Shown in pieces: positions 11,698 to 13,159 of a stretch of DNA of 13,159 nucleotides (position 1 is its first letter; each line of letters begins with the position of its first letter). A model generated the notes under the pieces. It was not told the DNA's origin. It saw only the letters and a program-made list of their open reading frames with translations, and made no database searches. The position numbers and the translations under genes were made by a program. Origin of the DNA: CAXMNX01 sp051009475 (GTDB lineage Bacteria > Pseudomonadota > Alphaproteobacteria > Rhodobacterales > Rhodobacteraceae); assembly GCA_051009475.1 (NCBI GenBank), contig JBPCWO010000391.1:1-13159 (forward strand). Direction: 5' to 3'.

Positions 11698-13159
11698 ATG
11701 CCGAAGAGAACCGACATTCAGTCGATCATGATCATCGGCGCCGGTCCAATTGTCATTGGGCAGGCTTGCGAATTTGATTACTCCGGCGCCCAAGCGTGCA
11801 AAGCGCTGCGCGAAGAAGGGTATCGGGTGATCCTGGTCAACTCGAACCCAGCCACGATCATGACCGACCCGGAACTGGCCGACGCGACTTATATCGAGCC
11901 GATAACGCCCGAGGTCGTGGCGAAAATTATCGAGAAAGAACGCCCCGACGCGTTGCTTCCGACAATGGGTGGCCAAACCGGCCTGAATACTTCGCTGGCG
12001 CTTGAAGAAATGGGCGTATTGGAGAAGTTCGGCGTCGAAATGATCGGGGCCAAACGTGAAGCCATCGAAATGGCGGAGGACCGAAAGCTCTTTCGTGAAG
12101 CGATGGATCGGATCGGCTTGGAAAATCCGCGCGCAACTATCGTTTCAGCCCCGAAAACGCCGGCAGGACGTTTTGACATTCCAAATGGCCTGGAAGCCGC
12201 GATGGCGGCACTGGACGACGTTGGATTGCCTGCGATCATCCGCCCTGCATTCACACTTGGGGGCACCGGCGGCGGCGTTGCCTATAATCGCGAAGACTAC
12301 TTCGAGATGTGCCGCCGTGGGCTTGAAGCGTCACCTGTCGCGCAAATCCTGATCGACGAAAGCCTGCTTGGCTGGAAAGAATTCGAAATGGAAGTTGTCC
12401 GCGACAAGGCGGACAATGCAATCATCGTGTGCTCGATCGAAAACGTGGACCCGATGGGTGTTCACACGGGCGATTCAATCACCGTTGCGCCAGCACTGAC
12501 GCTGACGGACAAAGAATATCAGTTGATGCGCAGCCGATCGATCGCCGTCTTGCGCGAAATTGGTGTCGAGACAGGCGGTTCCAACGTCCAGTGGGCTGTG
12601 AACCCCGCTGACGGGCGTATGGTTGTGATCGAAATGAACCCGCGCGTCTCGCGCTCTTCGGCATTGGCATCGAAGGCGACAGGATTTCCGATTGCCAAAA
12701 TTGCCGCGAAACTCGCTGTTGGCTACACGCTTGATGAGCTTGATAACGATATCACGAAGGTCACTCCGGCATCGTTCGAACCGACAATCGACTATGTGGT
12801 CACCAAGATCCCGCGTTTCGCATTTGAAAAGTTTCCGGGCGCAGAGCCTTATCTTACTACCGCAATGAAGTCCGTAGGTGAGGCCATGTCAATCGGTCGA
12901 ACCTTCCACGAGTCTTTGCAAAAAGCACTGGCCAGTATGGAAACCGGCCTGACGGGATTTGATGAGATTGATATTCCAGGCGCGCCCGACAACGCCGCGC
13001 TGACGGCCGCACTTAGCCAGCAGACCCCTGACCGGCTTCGGGTAATCGCGCAGGCGATGCGCCATGGATTAAGCGACGACGACATCCATGCCGTCACCGC
13101 CTTTGATCCCTGGTTTTTGGCGCGCATTCGCGAAATTATCGATGCCGAAGAACAGATCC
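11698..13159 (+). CDS. carB: Carbamoyl-phosphate synthase large subunit (5' part)
   Basis: Makes carbamoyl phosphate from bicarbonate, ammonia released by the CarA glutaminase, and two ATP, feeding pyrimidine and arginine synthesis. The window holds the first 487 codons of about 1,100; the gene continues past the right edge. Visible are SIMIIGAGPIVIGQACEFDYSG at the start, NSNPATIMTDPELADATYIEP at 48-68, the first ATP-grasp domain with IIRPAFTLGGTGGG at 180-193 and the metal/ATP part VIEMNPRVSRSSALASKATG at 310-329, ASFEPTIDYVVTKIPRF at 358-374, and the start of the oligomerisation domain. Relative to E. coli CarB there are extra residues around 145-165, as I recall from alphaproteobacterial forms. 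The ATG has GAAGG seven bases upstream. carA is not adjacent in this window, a common arrangement in alphaproteobacteria. Confidence 0.97.
   Translation, partial: MPKRTDIQSIMIIGAGPIVIGQACEFDYSGAQACKALREEGYRVILVNSNPATIMTDPELADATYIEPITPEVVAKIIEKERPDALLPTMGGQTGLNTSLALEEMGVLEKFGVEMIGAKREAIEMAEDRKLFREAMDRIGLENPRATIVSAPKTPAGRFDIPNGLEAAMAALDDVGLPAIIRPAFTLGGTGGGVAYNREDYFEMCRRGLEASPVAQILIDESLLGWKEFEMEVVRDKADNAIIVCSIENVDPMGVHTGDSITVAPALTLTDKEYQLMRSRSIAVLREIGVETGGSNVQWAVNPADGRMVVIEMNPRVSRSSALASKATGFPIAKIAAKLAVGYTLDELDNDITKVTPASFEPTIDYVVTKIPRFAFEKFPGAEPYLTTAMKSVGEAMSIGRTFHESLQKALASMETGLTGFDEIDIPGAPDNAALTAALSQQTPDRLRVIAQAMRHGLSDDDIHAVTAFDPWFLARIREIIDAEEQI

Overview
The window looks like chromosomal DNA of an alphaproteobacterium, most likely a member of the Rhodobacterales/Rhodobacteraceae. 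The grounds are the protein sequences themselves: an AspRS with the alphaproteobacterial motif-2 style (ADRSPTDFYQLDMEM), a methylmalonyl-CoA epimerase followed by a DUF1467 protein, a stand-alone carB with an extra segment around residues 145-165, and a moderately high GC content (judged by eye, not computed). The gene order is compact. No gap without a gene exceeds 190 bp, and no tRNA, rRNA, insertion sequence or CRISPR array was seen.

Layout. (1) 1-1528: the last codons of an unknown plus-strand gene converge on dgkA (diacylglycerol kinase). dgkA lies just downstream of an M48 metalloprotease lipoprotein, and a 78-residue protein of unknown function is transcribed divergently from the protease. 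(2) 1604-5333: a VOC/glyoxalase-like gene (minus) is divergent from a plus-strand run of a class II histone-deacetylase-like amidohydrolase, a YdjA-like nitroreductase and an EI24/CysZ-like membrane protein. That run converges on a minus-strand pair, methylmalonyl-CoA epimerase and DUF1467. (3) 5490-6209: a single-receiver response regulator. (4) 6293-10154: the most interesting stretch. An MT-A70 family DNA methyltransferase (plus) converges, with a 21-bp 3' overlap, on a BglII-like restriction endonuclease (minus). The endonuclease is the last gene of a coupled chain, aspS > GNAT acetyltransferase > endonuclease, in which each stop codon overlaps the next start. (5) 10342-13159: a GT87-type membrane glycosyltransferase, then the 5' part of carB (large subunit of carbamoyl-phosphate synthase), which runs off the window.

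How the genes relate. Most are housekeeping or metabolic: membrane lipid recycling, envelope proteolysis, propionyl-CoA/ethylmalonyl-CoA carbon flow, tRNA charging, and pyrimidine/arginine precursor synthesis. The methyltransferase and endonuclease form a plausible type II restriction-modification pair. Its two halves appear to be controlled separately: the methylase from its own short upstream gap, the endonuclease as the distal cistron of an essential tRNA-synthetase operon. Starts were chosen from ribosome binding sites and family lengths; several differ from the longest open frame. Promoters were assigned by eye only.
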